A stretch of 64,000 bases of DNA from Zonotrichia leucophrys gambelii (lineage: Eukaryota > Chordata > Aves > Passeriformes > Passerellidae). The notes below the pieces were generated by a model, which was not told the DNA's origin, made no database searches, and saw nothing but the letters and a program-made list of their open reading frames with translations. This document shows, piece by piece, positions 22,540 through 34,579 of the stretch. The stretch covers positions 10,333,532 to 10,397,531 of the forward strand of contig NC_088187.1 of the NCBI RefSeq assembly GCF_028769735.1, given 5' to 3'. Both the position numbers and the translations under genes were made by a program. The first letter of the stretch is position 1. Every line of letters begins with the position of its first letter.

Positions 22540-23093
22540 GGAATTCCCCATTTCTCCTCAGCTCTGGAGATGCTTTGTTGGGTCTGGAGGCTTTGTTCTC
22601 TTCTCCATGGCTGGGATGGGGTTTGGGAATGTTGCTTCCTACAAGCACTGACTGATCTCAAGGAGTGGAGTTTTGTGCTCCAAAGTCATGTAATCATGGC
22701 ATGTTTGGGATGGGATGAGATGATCTCAAGGAGTGAAGGAGTTTTGTCCTCCAAAGTCATGGAATCATGGAATCATGGAATCTTTGGGATGATTCTCCAT
22801 TTCTCCTCTCTGGATATGCTTTGTTGGGTTTGGAGGTTTTGTTGGCTTTCTCCATGGCTTGGATGGGCTTTGGGAATGTTGCTTCCTACAAGCAGTGACT
22901 GATCTTGGGGAGTGAAGGAGTTTTGTGCTCACAAAGTCATGGAATCAGGGAATCTTTGGCATGATTCCCCCATTTCTCCTCAGCTCTGGAGATGCTTTGT
23001 TTGGTCTGGAGGCTTTGTTGGCTTTCTCCATGGCTGGGATGGGGTTTGGGAATGTTGCTTCCTACAAGCAGTGATGGATCTCAAGGAGTGAAG
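22540..23093. repeat. large-unit tandem repeat (about 180-250 bp, 3 copies)
   Basis: Three successive copies of CAGCTCTGGAGATGCTTTGT ... CTCCATGGCTGGGATGGGG ... GAATGTTGCTTCCTACAAGC, starting near 22541, 22790 and 22967. The first copy is longer because the GATCTCAAGGAGTG...AAAGTCATGGAATCATGG part is itself duplicated. That part resembles the ATTCTATGATT-type CR1 3' tail, so a CR1 end may have been captured. Confidence 0.88.
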
Positions 23094-23154
23094 CACCAGG
23101 AGCAAAGAGCTCCTTATTCCTGTGAGCAGGGGCTGAACAAAGGACAGGAGATCC

Positions 23155-23595
23155 CAGCTGGAAAAATCTTGGAGTAAATCTGGTGAAAACCTGGGAATAG
23201 GGACTGGTTATGTTGAGATCCCAAGTGGAAAAATCCTGGAAATATCGTGGAGTAAAGTTGGGAATAGGAGCTGGTTCTGTTCAGGTTCCCAACTGGAAAT
23301 ATCCTTGTGAAAACCTGGCAATAGGGACTGGTAATATTCCAGCTCCAAACCGGAATTTTCCTGGAGTAAACCTGGGAATGGTTCAGGTTTACAGCTGGAA
23401 ATACCCTGGAGTAAACCTGGAGTAAACCTGGCAATAGGGATTGGTTCTGTTCAGGATCCCAATTGGAAATATCCTGGAGTAAACGTGGAGTAGGGATTGG
23501 TTATATTCTAGTTCCAAACTGGAAATTTCCTGGGGTAAACCTGGCAATAGAAACTGGTTATATTCAGATCCCAACTGGAAATATCCTAATTTTAG
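23155..23595. repeat. about 60-bp minisatellite
   Basis: About seven diverged units of GGAAATATCCTGGAGTAAAC, CTGGGAATAGGGACTGGTTA and TTCAGATCCCAACT. The deduced frames on both strands repeat with the array and are not genes. Confidence 0.88.
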
Positions 23596-24544
23596 GAATG
23601 CCTCCCTCACCCCTTTCATTTTATCAGTGCAAAGTTCATCATTCTGTGAAAGTGAAAAAGTGAGAAAACATGAGGAAAGTTAAATTATTCCCTTTTCCCT
23701 ACTTGTCACTCTTTTATAAATGGAAAAAATATTCAATATTATTCTGTCTGGAAAAATAATGAATTGGAGATGGGAATTATTTTTACCACATTTTTGCTGG
23801 TTTTGTGCCTTTTTCTGCCTAGAAAAGAATGAGCAGAGGGGAGAGGAGGAGGAGGGCAGAGTCAGCAATGAAGGAAACAAGATGATGAAAAATTGAAATG
23901 CTTAAAATGAAGCAGGGAAATCTTATTTGAATATTTTTAAAGACAGGAATAAAGTCTCATCTCTGCATTGAAAATGTTGCCCAGGCTGACATTTCAAAAT
24001 GAAACACAAGTTTTCATTTCAAAGCTTAATTTCATATCCACACACACACACACAAAATCAAACTGGGTTTTGAAATGAAAACACCACAGGGAAAATAATA
24101 TTTTCAATTGAAAATTTTTATTTTTTTGCCTCCAACTCCTCCTATAAATAAATAATTTGGTTTTCCAGGAAACTGTAAAAGTGAGAACAGAGGCTGAAAC
24201 GTAATGGAACAAATGCGGTTTTGGAGCACCAGGGTTTGCTGAAATATCTGGGAGTTCTCAGGATTATTTCTGCCTTTTTCATTCATCTGCTGAGGAAGGG
24301 GCTGCTCCCAAACATCTGGGGGTCATTTACCAGCTGTAAATAAAATATTTGTTATTATTTAGGGGTTTAGCAGTCCCTCAGCTCACGGAGTTTCTGCTGA
24401 TGTCGCTCAGCTCCTGTCTCAAGTTCTCCTCCATGGAATATTGTTTAGAATTTTGTTCCAGCAGCAGAGCCATCAAATGATGATGTTCCCCTGTCAACAA
24501 ATGGAAAATTCCCCCTTAATCCAACAGTTCCTGGGATGAGAAAA
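23596..24544. other. unique AT-rich sequence with CA microsatellite
   Basis: A (CA)8-type run lies at about 24039-24055. No gene is supported. Confidence 0.5.
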
Positions 24545-25450
24545 AAAAAATATTTTAGCTGTGGATAGTCAGGAGAATGGGCGTGAATTAGCTCTGGGGC
24601 TGAAATGATGTTTTGGCTTTGGAAAACTCATAAGAATGGGGACAAAATTCTATTTTAGCTCTGGAAAACCCAGGTGAAGATGGCTGGAATGATGTTTTAG
24701 CTATGGCAGGTCAGGAAAATGGGGACGAAATGATATTTTAGCTCTAGAAATCTCAGAAGAAGGTGGATGAAATGATATTTTAGCTCTGGAAAGCTCTGGA
24801 GAAAATGGCTGAAATGGTGTTTTAACTATGGCAGGTCAGGAAAATGGGAATGAAATGAAGTTTCAGCTCTGGAAGTCTCAGGAGAAGGTGGCTGACATTA
24901 TGTTGGAGCTCTGAAAATCTTAGGAGGATGGGGATGAAATGATGAAATGGTATTTTGGCTCTGGAAATCTCAGGAGAAGGTGGATGAAATGATATTTTAG
25001 CTATGGCAGGTTGGGAGAACGTGGATGAAATGAAGTGTCAGATCTGAAAAGCTCAGGAGAAGGGGGAGGAAATGCTGGATGAAATGAAGTTTCAGCTCTG
25101 GAAAACTCAGGAGAATGGGAACAAAATGATATTTTAGCTCTAGAATGCTCAGGAGAAGGTGTCTGAAATGATATTTCAGCTATGACAAGTTCAGGAGAAT
25201 GGGGATGAAATGCTGGGGGAAACGGTGTTTTAACTATGGCAGGTCAGGAAAATGGGGATGAAATTCTGTTTCAGCTCTGGAAATCTCAGGGGAAGATGGC
25301 TGAAATGATGTTTTAGCTATGACAGGTCAGGAGAAGATGTCTGAAATGAAGTTTCAGCTCTGGAAAGCTCAGGAGAAGATGTCTGAAATGAAGTTTCAGC
25401 TCTGGAAAGCTCAGGAGAAGATGGCTGAAATGAAGTTTCAGCTCTGCCAG
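24545..25450. repeat. about 50-bp minisatellite, 0.9 kb
   Basis: About 18 units of GATGAAATGATATTTTAGCT, CTGGAAAGCTCAGGAGAAGG, with two alternating types: one with GCTATGGCAGGTCAGGAAAAT and one with CTCTGGAAATCTCAGGAGAAG. Homogeneity increases to the right (25330-25440), suggesting recent local duplication there. Confidence 0.9.
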
Positions 25451-27293
25451 CTCAGCATAATCCCACCTCCCACCACAGCTCTATCGTGATTTTCTGTGAT
25501 CCAAGAGCTTTACCAGACTTGCAATCTGCGAGGACCTTTCAGCCACGGAAACTGCTCCACACTCTCATTTTTGTTGTCTGAACCATCCCTTACCCCGATT
25601 TGGGGGCTGGAACAGGCTGATCCTGCCGCTGTCCCCAACCCATCCCTGACTCTGCTTTGTGCAATCCCTCAGGGTAAATCCTGAGCCCACAGAGCAATCT
25701 GGGCATTTCAGGACTTTTCCATGAGTTCTCTGCCGGCTGCAGGCGCAAGAGATGAGGTGTGAGCGCACAGGGAGCAAAACTGAGCCTTCTGTTCCATTGA
25801 TTTGGGGGGACACAAACCACACTGTGCATAGCTGGGGTGGGGATGGAACGAGCTCGTGGCTCTGCAGCTGCACAGGCTGTACCTTGGAGCATTCTCCTGC
25901 GTAAAGAACATGCAAACATACGAGCAGGAAAGGAGCTGGAATTGCCCATTAGGGCTGGTGATTAATGCAGTGCTGAAAGCTCCTCTGAAGGGCTGCACAT
26001 TGCAGCTCGCTCCAGAAACGGGGAGAAGAGCAGGGACACAAAAACTGAGAGGAGTCTTGAGGGTGAGAACGGATCCAGAGGGGCTGTAGAGGGCACTAAA
26101 GATCTTTGGGATTTCTCAGCCAGAAGAGAAAGGTCTGAGTTGCTTTTTACACTTCAGTATTTAAAAAAAGAAAAATAAAATTAACCCTGTTCAGCAGCAA
26201 GTGGGACCACATCAGGCTCCGATATTGCAGCTGCTCCCCTTTTAACCACTAATGACAGGGTGAGCTGGGCTCTGTTTGCATTTGGGGTTTCTTTCTTGGG
26301 CAGTTGTGTGCAGCCCTCTCCCAGCAAGACAGGATCTGCTCAGCACAAAGAAATCTCCTTCTCCCGATGAGAAATCAGCCTGAGCTGCTGAGAAATGGGA
26401 TTTTCTCATCAGGCTGCTGTGGCTGAAGCAGAGGGACCACAAAGAGATCTGGTCATGTTAACAGGAGCCCCCAAAAAACCCTTCCCTGTGTTTCATGTTT
26501 GGTTTTGCACGGCCCTGAAATGTCTGGGTTTGGCTGGGATGAAGCTGCTCCTTTCTTGTGGCATTTTCTGCCATCAGGATTTGGAAATCTCACAAGAAAT
26601 CCTGTTCTGATGAGATTCCCAGCCTGAGAGAGAAACTGCTGATTAAAAATTGGATTTCAGAGCTTTGCGCGAGTCAGCTCAAACCCTCCAAGAAATGCAG
26701 ATCTGAATTGCCTTGTTAGGAGCCGAGATTGTTTTCAGATTGAACCCAGGATTATGGGCAAACCCTGCATCTTCAATCAGCAAGGGATATTCAGGATTTA
26801 TTCCATGCAGGCTCCTCTCCAGGAATCTGCACAGTCATCCTGCTTGCCCTGGGTGTCCTGATCAGAAATCCAGCGTGACTGAGAGCTCTGTCTGCTGCCT
26901 GATTACACGGCCAGGGCTGCAGTGGGGTTGTTTTCCCTGCAGTTTCTATTCTGGAAAACACGGCCCTAATAATAACTTAATAATAACTTTATAATTTCCC
27001 TGCTATGGTTTCACTGGGAACCTTCGAGCCCGAAGTGTGGACCCAAAAAATACCACAGGGTGCAAAAAATACCCAGAGAGAGCCATGGAAACACCTCAGG
27101 AAGGTGAAGATTTGTGAATTAAAAGAATTTGATTTCTCTCAGCTTGTCCAGATCCCTTCTCGCTCCTTGCACTGCTGAGGGCATTTAATTATCCAAACCT
27201 TTCAATTCCCCAAATTAACTGCAGATAGAGAGGCTGCAGACACCGAGATATCCTGGGGAATTGTTTGAACTGAGCTCCTGCAAGTTTGGCCAG
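25451..27293. other. unique sequence, no gene recognised
   Basis: About 1.8 kb of non-repetitive DNA. Overlapping minus-strand frames at 25565-25998 (96-119 codons) lack any domain or splice evidence. A short run of TAATAATAACTTAATAATAA lies near 26968. Confidence 0.45.
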
Positions 27294-27646
27294 TTCCTTT
27301 TCCTTTTCCTTTTCCTTTTCCTTTTCCTTTTCCTTTTCCTTTTCCTTTTCCTTTTCCTTTTCCTTTTCCTTTTCCTTTTCCTTTTCCTTTTCCTTTTCCT
27401 TTTCCTCTTCCTCTTCCTCTTCCTCTTCCTCTTCCTCTTCCTCTTCCTCTTCCTCTTCCTCTTCCTCTTCCTCTTCCTCTTCATCTTCCTCTTCCTCTTC
27501 CTCTTCCTCTTCCTCTTCCTCTTCCTCTTCCTCTTCCTCTTCCTCTTCCTCTTCCTCTTCCTCTTCCTCTTCCTTTTCCTTTTCCTTTTCCTTTTCCTTT
27601 TCCTTTTCCTTTTCCTTTTCCTTTTCCTTTTCCTTTTCCTTTCCTC
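27294..27646. repeat. polypyrimidine hexamer array with symmetric blocks
   Basis: Left block (TTTTCC)n 27294-27406, central block (CTTCCT)n 27407-27572 with one CATCTT deviation at about 27481, right block (TTTTCC)n to about 27642. The minus strand reads as a long alternating lysine-arginine frame and the plus strand as FLFLF or SFSFS. These are artefacts of a pure hexamer. Confidence 0.96.
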
Positions 27647-28257
27647 CCCTTTGGAAAGAAGAGCTGCCTCTCCTTGGAGGGAGTTGTGCTTTGGGAGCTG
27701 CTCAATTCCCTCCAAAAAGAGGCGGCTCTTGGCTCCCCTCCTTTGGGAAGGGATGCAAATGGAAGCCACAAGTTTTAGGCACAGTTTGGGGGTGATTTGA
27801 AGTAAAATTGACCCAAAAAAAGGCATTTTCAGCCCAAAAGGGAGGCAGCTGGCAGTGTTGGCAGGGATTAAGCTGATGGCTCCTGCAGTGGCTCTGAGCT
27901 CTCACGGTGCAGCTCCCGCCTCCTTCCCTGCATTCCCAGCTCAGCGCTTGGGGCTCTCCAGCTCCTCCAGGCTCTCTGCAGGATGATGTCAGAGCGGGAT
28001 TTCAGTGAAATCCCCATTGTTTGGCTCGCACTCACTGGAACTTGAGGGGTTTTTTGCTGCCTGAGTATTTTTATTAGCTCAGCTGCATCTCTTTTTGTTA
28101 GCCGAGAGGATCTGTGGTTCCTGGGGATAACTCACATTCCAGACTGCAATATTTTATCCTGGTTTTAAGCTTGAAATCAGGTTTTATTTTCCCCTTCCAA
28201 CTGATATTTTTTAAAAAAATTTGTGTTTTGGTGTAAATCTGGATGAAACCATCCAGG
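27647..28257. other. unique sequence
   Basis: GC-rich to mixed sequence between a microsatellite and an LTR. No gene is supported. Confidence 0.4.
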
Positions 28258-28629
28258 TGTCATCAGCAACACTGGGCTGGATCTGACTGCATGTGCTCAG
28301 AAGGCTAATTTATTATTTTATGATCCTATATTATATTAAAGAATACTGAACTATATTAAAGAATACAGAAAGGATATTTACAGAAGGCTGAAAAGATAAT
28401 AATGAAAACTCATCACTCTCTCTCTGATTGGCCAAAGAATGAAAACAATTCACATGAAACCAATGAAACAATCACCTGTGGGTTAACAATCTCCAAACAC
28501 ATTCCACACGAGCACAATACAGGAGAAGCAAATGAGATCAGAATTGTTTTCCTTTTTCTCTGAGGCTCCTCATCTTCCCAGGAGCAAAATCCTGGGTGAG
28601 GGGATTTTTCAGAGAATGGGAATGGCACA
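28258..28629 (-). mobile_element. LTR, family B, second copy
   Basis: Aligns with 5402-5852: CTCAGAAGGCTAATTTATTA, AATACAGAAAGGATA, TGAAACAATCACCTGTGGGT, GAGAAGCAAATGAGAT and GATTTTTCAGAGAATGGGAA are shared. The right end (GGCACA, 28629) matches the LTR terminus. The left end is uncertain: a TGT occurs at 28258, but the expected terminal sequence is missing. No target duplication was found. Confidence 0.75.
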
Positions 28630-28729
28630 GGGGAACTCTTGGGTTTTGTGTGTCTGGAGGGCTCTGGAGCAATCCCAGGCAGGAGCGGTGCTGGGAGCAG
28701 CTGTCCCACGAGGCTGTTTGCACGTTGCC

Positions 28730-29338
28730 TGTCGGGTTTTCGGCTGTTTGAAGGGCCTGGAAAGGCCCGAAGTGGCCTTGGGACAGCCCGCGTATCAAAG
28801 GACGAGAAGAGGCTTCAGTTCTTCTTTCGGTTTTTATGTTTATTAATTGTTTATCTAAAAGATGTTCTTTCAGCCGAACAGAGATCTGCTCAGCAGCCAG
28901 CCATGAGCACACTGTGCTGCCCTCCGGGACGTCACCTATCTTTATACCCATAGTTACGTGTACAATATTTATCATTTTTCCCCAATACCATTTATACTTA
29001 TTACCCGGTGCACTTTAGTAATAACCAATCCAAAGTGCCACCATCACCACAGAAGATGGAGGAGAAGAAGAAGAAGAAGAAGGACAGGACACGCCCCAAT
29101 TCCTCCATCTTACTTCTCTAAACCCCCCTGTACAGAAATCCTAAACCCTGTGTCTCACCCTCTAATTAACAATCCTTCACCATTCACCCCGGTGAAACCC
29201 TCCTGTCCTCATACAGGTGTCGTCTCCTGTGTGGGATCAAAGTCCAGCCACCAGACACTTCTGGAACATTCCAGGACTCCCGAGCCCCCCAAGGGTGGTC
29301 TCGGTGGCACCTCAGGACTGAGATCCTGAGATCCGACA
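28730..29338 (-). mobile_element. solo LTR, family A, subtype 1 (609 bp)
   Basis: Flanked by the perfect 6-bp duplication GTTGCC (28724-28729 and 29339-29344). Sense is minus: TATA at the complement of 28941-28946, AATAAA at the complement of 28839-28844. The LTR-long frame is interrupted upstream of the TATA region by a small deletion (GTGCACTTTAGTAATAACC instead of GTGCACTTTCAGTAATGACC) but stays open from 28975 down into the flank. It lies only 100 bp from the family B LTR. Confidence 0.94.
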
Positions 29339-29344
29339 GTTGCC

Positions 29345-30173
29345 CTCCTTTCATCCGTGGAGGATCCAGCCCGGGGCAGAACAAAAGTGTCCCCTTAATG
29401 ACTTCTCCTGGCTGAATGTCCCAGCTCCCCATGGAGCTGCTCCAGCACTCCCAAAACACAGCCCTGGCGTCCCTGCCCAGCCCTCCCTGCTGGTTGTCAT
29501 CCTTTCATTGTCATCCTCCTCATTGTGTCCTGCTCCGCATGGATTTGCAGACCCCTCCGAGCACCAAAACACTGAAAATCAAAACACTGAACCAAATTTT
29601 GTGTGGTTGGAGTGAAGCTGAGCTGATTTTCCCCACCTGCAAGGTCTGAGCTCATGGAGATTTTATCATTTTCGGGTCTTTTTGCTTTGCAGATAAATCA
29701 GATTTAAAGCATTCTCCAAGTGAAAAGCGTGAAGTGATTCAGTGCCTGCACCTCCCACAATCAAACCTACCAGTTTAGCAGGCACATAATTAGTTCTAAT
29801 TAGTGTAAACGAGTCCAGCCAGATTATACTGGAACATGAAAATGGGTTTAATGTGACTCAATCACTCCCCATGTGAGCCTGTCACAGTTTATTTGTATCA
29901 GAAAAAAAAACCCAACACAAACCCAAATACCAAACAATGTGGAAATGTGGCAACCTTTGGGATTCCAGGGTGCTCTTGGCTGGGTGGTCCATGGACAAGG
30001 GACAATGGGACAGGTGCTGAGATGGATGGGGTGAGCTCCTGCTCTGGAGCCAGCACAGGGGGGATTGGATGGGCTGCTGGAAAGGGCTCCAGAGAAAGGT
30101 CTGTGCCAGCGCAGTCCCAAATTGTGTGGGCCTATAGAATATTTCTGTTTGAGGCACCTTTCCTTCTCGAGAC
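29345..30173. other. unique sequence, no gene recognised
   Basis: Contains a small direct repeat (ACACTGAA...CAAAACACTGAA, 29568-29592). No exon or RNA gene is supported. Confidence 0.45.
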
Positions 30174-30871
30174 TTTCCTTTCCTTTCCTTTCCTTTTCCT
30201 TTCCTTTTCCTTTTATTTCCTTTTCCTTTCCCTTTCATTTCCTTTTCCTTTCCTTTTCTTTCCTTTTCCTTTTCCTTTTCCTTTTCCTTCTTTCTTTCCT
30301 TTTCCTTTCCTTTTTTTTCCTTTTCTTTTCCTTTTCCTTTTCCTTTTCCTTTTCCTTTCTTTCCTTTCCTTTCCTTCTTTCCTTTCCTTTCCTTTTCCTT
30401 TTCCTTTCCTTTCCTTTCCTTTTCCTTTTCCTTTCCTTCCTTTTCCTTTTCCTTTTCCTTTTCTTTCCTTTCTTTCCTTTTCCTTTTCTTTTCCTTTTCC
30501 TTTTCCTTTTCCTTTTCCTTTTTCCTTTCCTTTCCTTTTCTTTTTTCCTTTCCTTTCCTTTCCTTTTCCTTTTCCTTTTCCTTTCCTTTCCTTTTCCTTT
30601 CCTTTCCTTTCCTTTCTTTCCTTTCCTTTTCCTTTTCCTTTTCCTTTTCCTTTTCCTTTCCTTTTCCTTTCCTTTCCTTTTCCTTTCCTTTTCCTTTTCC
30701 TTTCCTTTCCTTTTCCTTTCTCTTTTCCTTTTCCTTTCCTTTCCTTTCCTTTTCCTTTTCCTTTTCCTTTCCTTTCCTCTTCTTCCTTCTTCCCTTTCCT
30801 TCTCCTTTTTTCCTTTCTTTCCTTTCCTTTTCCTTTCCTTTTCCTTTCTTTCCTTTCCTTTTCCTTTTCCT

Positions 30872-30910
<39 letters not shown>

Positions 30911-31026
30911 CCTCTTTCCTTTCCTTTTCCTTTTCCCTTTTTCCTTTTCCCTTTTTCCTTCCCTTCCCCTTTCTCCTTTCCCTTTCTCCTTTCCCTTTCT
31001 CCTTTCCCTTTCCCTTTCCTCCCCTT
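30174..31026. repeat. polypyrimidine TTTCC/TTTTCC tract, 0.85 kb
   Basis: Mixed TTTCC and TTTTCC units. Apart from single A bases at about 30215 and 30237 the tract is pyrimidine only. 30238-31026 is 789 consecutive C/T bases, including 37 consecutive T at 30874-30910. The right flank changes to CCCTTTCTCCTTT units. The 336-383 codon plus-strand frames of F, L, S and P are artefacts. Confidence 0.96.
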
Positions 31027-32859
31027 GCTAAAACAGAATTTTAGAGTACCTAAATATGGGATTCACGTTGCTTAAGCAGAATTTCAGAGCTGTTCAGTCG
31101 CATTTTCCACCACAGGCTGCTGCAGGAGAAATCCTGCGAGCCCAGGGAGCTTTCCAGGCCTTTGGAGGTGGAGGAAAAGAGATAAAAGCCCTCAGTGTGA
31201 TTTGCACTTTCCCCATGTTATAAATCCTTGTGGTCGCTGGATTTTCTCTAAAGGCATTTTTTTATCCAGGTTCACTTTCTGGTTGTTGTTTGCTAATTGC
31301 TGCTGGTATTTAATTGTGGCAAGGCTGAAATGACACTAATCCACATCATGCAGAGCCCTTTTCCAAAATTCTCCCCCAAACATTCCTCGTGGTCCTTGAC
31401 AAACACAGGCAGCGCTCCCTTGGCCCCGGAGTCACACTGCAAATATTTTCTCAGAAGCAAGGATGAGCAAAACCCTCCCAGGGCCAACTCAATTCATCGC
31501 ACAGACTTCCACCCATGTTTAATCTGGAGAGTTCCAGATGTTTTCCTGAACTCCCTTCCCAACCCTAAGAGAAATTAGGACCAAGCCTACTTGGAACATC
31601 GTGGATTGAAGAAAAATATGGTATAAATTGATTTTTAGGGGATTTTTCTTACCTGCTCCTGAGGGAAAAGCGCTGTTCTCTCCACATTCAGGTGCTCCCC
31701 AGTGCTGTGGGTGAGGGAGAATTTGCACAAATTGGTTCTTTAGGAATGCAGCTCCTGCTTTGGGAGATGGAGCTTTGATTTTCTACTTTTCACAGATTAT
31801 ATCCCTGTCCCCTTTCAAAAAAGAAACATTTCCTTAATAATTGAGTTTTTATTCACAGTGTGACTAGCGGAGGATGGGGATTAAGGAGATCACAACAGCA
31901 AAATTCAGCCTGGAGAAGAGAAGGGTTTGGGGTGACCTTTGTGGCCTTCCAGGGCCTGAAGGGAGCCTGAAAGAAAGCGGGAAAGATATTTTATTGGATT
32001 TTATAAGACTTTATTGGATTTTTATTGGATTTTATAAGGGCATGCAGTGCCAGGATGAGGGGAATGGCTTCAGACTGACAGAGAAAAGGCTTGGATGGGA
32101 TTTGGGAATGAATCCCAAATGTGAGGGTGAGGGTGGTGGGGCCGTGGCACAGAGAGTTCGGGGATGAATCCAAGTATTCCAGGAGTTTGTTCCTAAGCTG
32201 GAAACCAGGAGTATAGCAAGGAATTTTTTCCCTCCTGTGGATTTTTCCATTTATTTGTTGCAACAGAATTAAAACTCACAGTGTTCACCTGAGGTAAAAG
32301 TTTGTGTGTTACAAAAATTCATTGGGAAATCAGAGAATCTTCAACTCTGCCTTTAATCACATCCAATTTCTCTGTTAACAGTTTCCAGATTCTCATTGTA
32401 CCTGGTGTTAATTTTTCTCCACTTGTGACCAAGCAAAGCTCTGCACCTTTCTGTGCAGCCCGAAAAAAAATTGATGAACAGCTCAGATTCAGTAAATGGA
32501 CCTTGCTGCTTTTAAACCCCCTCATAAAATCAAATATTATCTTAAGAAATCCTAATCAAATTAATCTTCAACTCCATCTTCCCTCTCCTCACCCTATGAC
32601 TTCACCCCGAGCTTGCCTGAATATGACCTGAATCTCATTTACTTCCCATTAGAAAAAAAAATTGCAGTGAACTTGTAAAAAAAATAACCTTTCAATTACC
32701 TTTGAAAGTGCTCAAAGAGGACTCGTTTGGGCCATGACATCATCCCCTGATGGCTTTAGCACATGGGCCACATTCCCTGCTTGACCTGATTTATCTGAGG
32801 GAACAGAGATAAGTAGACAGGGAAATATGGAAAGTCCTTGGCAGCCATGGGTGAATTTA
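31027..32859. other. unique sequence, no gene recognised
   Basis: Short frames only. A local repeat of TTTATTGGATTTTATAAG lies at about 31990-32038. Nothing else stands out. Confidence 0.45.
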
Positions 32860-32919
32860 GGTTATTTTTATATATTTATAATTGGCTTATATATATATAT
32901 ATATGTAAGCCAATTATAA

Positions 32920-33002
<83 letters not shown>

Positions 33003-33630
33003 ATTGGCTTATATATATATATAAGCCAATTATATAATATAATATAATATAAATATAAATATAAATATAAATATAAATATAAATATAAATATAAATATAA
33101 ATATATATATCTCATAAGTAATAACTATTATTAAATAATTAATAATACATAACAAATAATTATACCATATATTATATAGAACTATAATATGTATTTCTGT
33201 ATAAATACAATATATTTATATATTTTATATCTAATTATACATATTGTATTTTTATAAATTTAATCATCATTATCTTATATATAATATATAATATACAAAT
33301 AATATTTATTAAATAATAATAAATATATAATACACAATTATATAATATATATAAATATAATATATATGTTTAAATGAATATTATATATTTTATATATGTA
33401 AGTACATATATTTTTTTTCTATGAATATAATTATCATTGTCTTATATATTATTTATTATATAAGTAATAATAATAATTAAATAATCAATATATAATACAC
33501 AATTTTAGAATGTACTATATAGAAATATATATTTTTCTATAAATATAATATATTTTTAACTGTATTTTTTCTATATATATAGTTATCATTATCATATATA
33601 TATAAATTATATATATTTATCTCCTGGCAG
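32860..33630. repeat. AT-rich region with TA arrays
   Basis: Over 90 percent A+T. It contains (TA)n of about 70 bp (32927-32997), an (AAATAT)n run (33050-33105) and degenerate TATATAAT sequence to about 33625. Confidence 0.93.
32875..33034. repeat. nested TA-centred inverted repeats
   Basis: Four arms alternate: TTTATAATTGGCTTA (32875-32889), TAAGCCAATTATAAA (32906-32920), TTTATAATTGGCTTA (32997-33011) and TAAGCCAATTATA (33022-33034). Arms 1/2 and 3/4 form two hairpins with TA loops. Arms 2/3 form a third around the 70-bp TA run. Confidence 0.92.
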
Positions 33631-33947
33631 ATGCTAAATTTTCCTGGAGAGCAGCACCAGGAGTTTGGGTGGGTGTGCAGCAGGCACCTGCAGGATCCTG
33701 GACCATGCAGAAAACTCACTGAGGTTTTTATTTATTTTATTATCACCAACAAAATTCATGTGTGTCATCATTCCAGGTGACTCTGCCAACGCCCTGCTCC
33801 TGGCTTTAAATCCATCCTCCACTCCCAACCGCTTCCAGGCTGTTCAGGTGCTCCTTAAAACACCCCAACGCACCTCTGGTTTGTGATTTTCCATGGATTT
33901 TCTCCTGATTTTCCCCTCCCTCCAAGAGAGGTTTAATAATTTTGATG
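33631..33947. other. unique spacer
   Basis: Nothing recognisable is present. Confidence 0.4.
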
Positions 33948-33953
33948 CAGCAC

Positions 33954-34573
33954 TGTCCGGTTATCTCTGTTGTTTGAGGGGCCTGGAAAGGCCCAGAGTG
34001 GCCTTGGGGCAGCCCGCGTATCGAAGGACGAGAAGAGGCTTCAGTTCTTCTTTCGGTTTTTATGTTTATTAATTGTTTATCTAAAAGATTTTCTCTCGGC
34101 CCGACAGAGCTCTGCTCAGCAGCCAGCCATGAGCACACTGTGCTGCCCTCCGGGCGGTCACCTATCTTTATACCCATTGTTACGTGTACAATATTTATCA
34201 TTTTTCCCCAATACCATTTATTCTTATTACTCGGTGCACTCTCAGTAATAACCAATCCCAAAGTGCCACCATGGCCAAAGAAGATGGAGGAGAAGAAGAA
34301 GAAGCAGAAGGACAGGACACGCCCCAATTCCTCCATCTTACTTCTCTAAACCCCCCTGTACAGAAATCCTAAACCCTGTGTTTCACTCTCTAATTAACCA
34401 ATCCCTTCACCATTCACCCCGGTGAAACCCTCCTGTCCTCATACAGGTGTCGTCTCCTGTGTAGGATCAAAGTCCAGCCACCAGACACTTCTGGAACATT
34501 CCAGGACTCCCGAGCCCCCCAAGGGTGCTCTCGGTGGCTCGGCACCTCAGGACTGAGATCCTGAGATCCCACA
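33954..34573 (-). mobile_element. solo LTR, family A, subtype 2 (620 bp)
   Basis: Perfect 6-bp target duplication CAGCAC (33948-33953 and 34574-34579). Sense is minus: TATA at the complement of 34167-34172, AATAAA at the complement of 34065-34070. A frame from 34336 stays open to the LTR end (127 codons) and into the flank. The subtype is assigned from the GAGATAACC-type end and GGCCAAAGAAGATGG in place of CACCACAGAAGATGG. Confidence 0.95.
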
Positions 34574-34579
34574 CAGCAC

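Noticed and set aside
27215..27826. 203-codon lysine-arginine frame that could look like a nuclear protein
   Set aside because: Pure translation of the GGAAAA/GAGGAA hexamer on the minus strand.
29893..31075. Hydrophobic F/L/P/S frames of 336 and 383 codons suggesting a membrane protein
   Set aside because: Translation of the polypyrimidine tract; no normal amino-acid composition.
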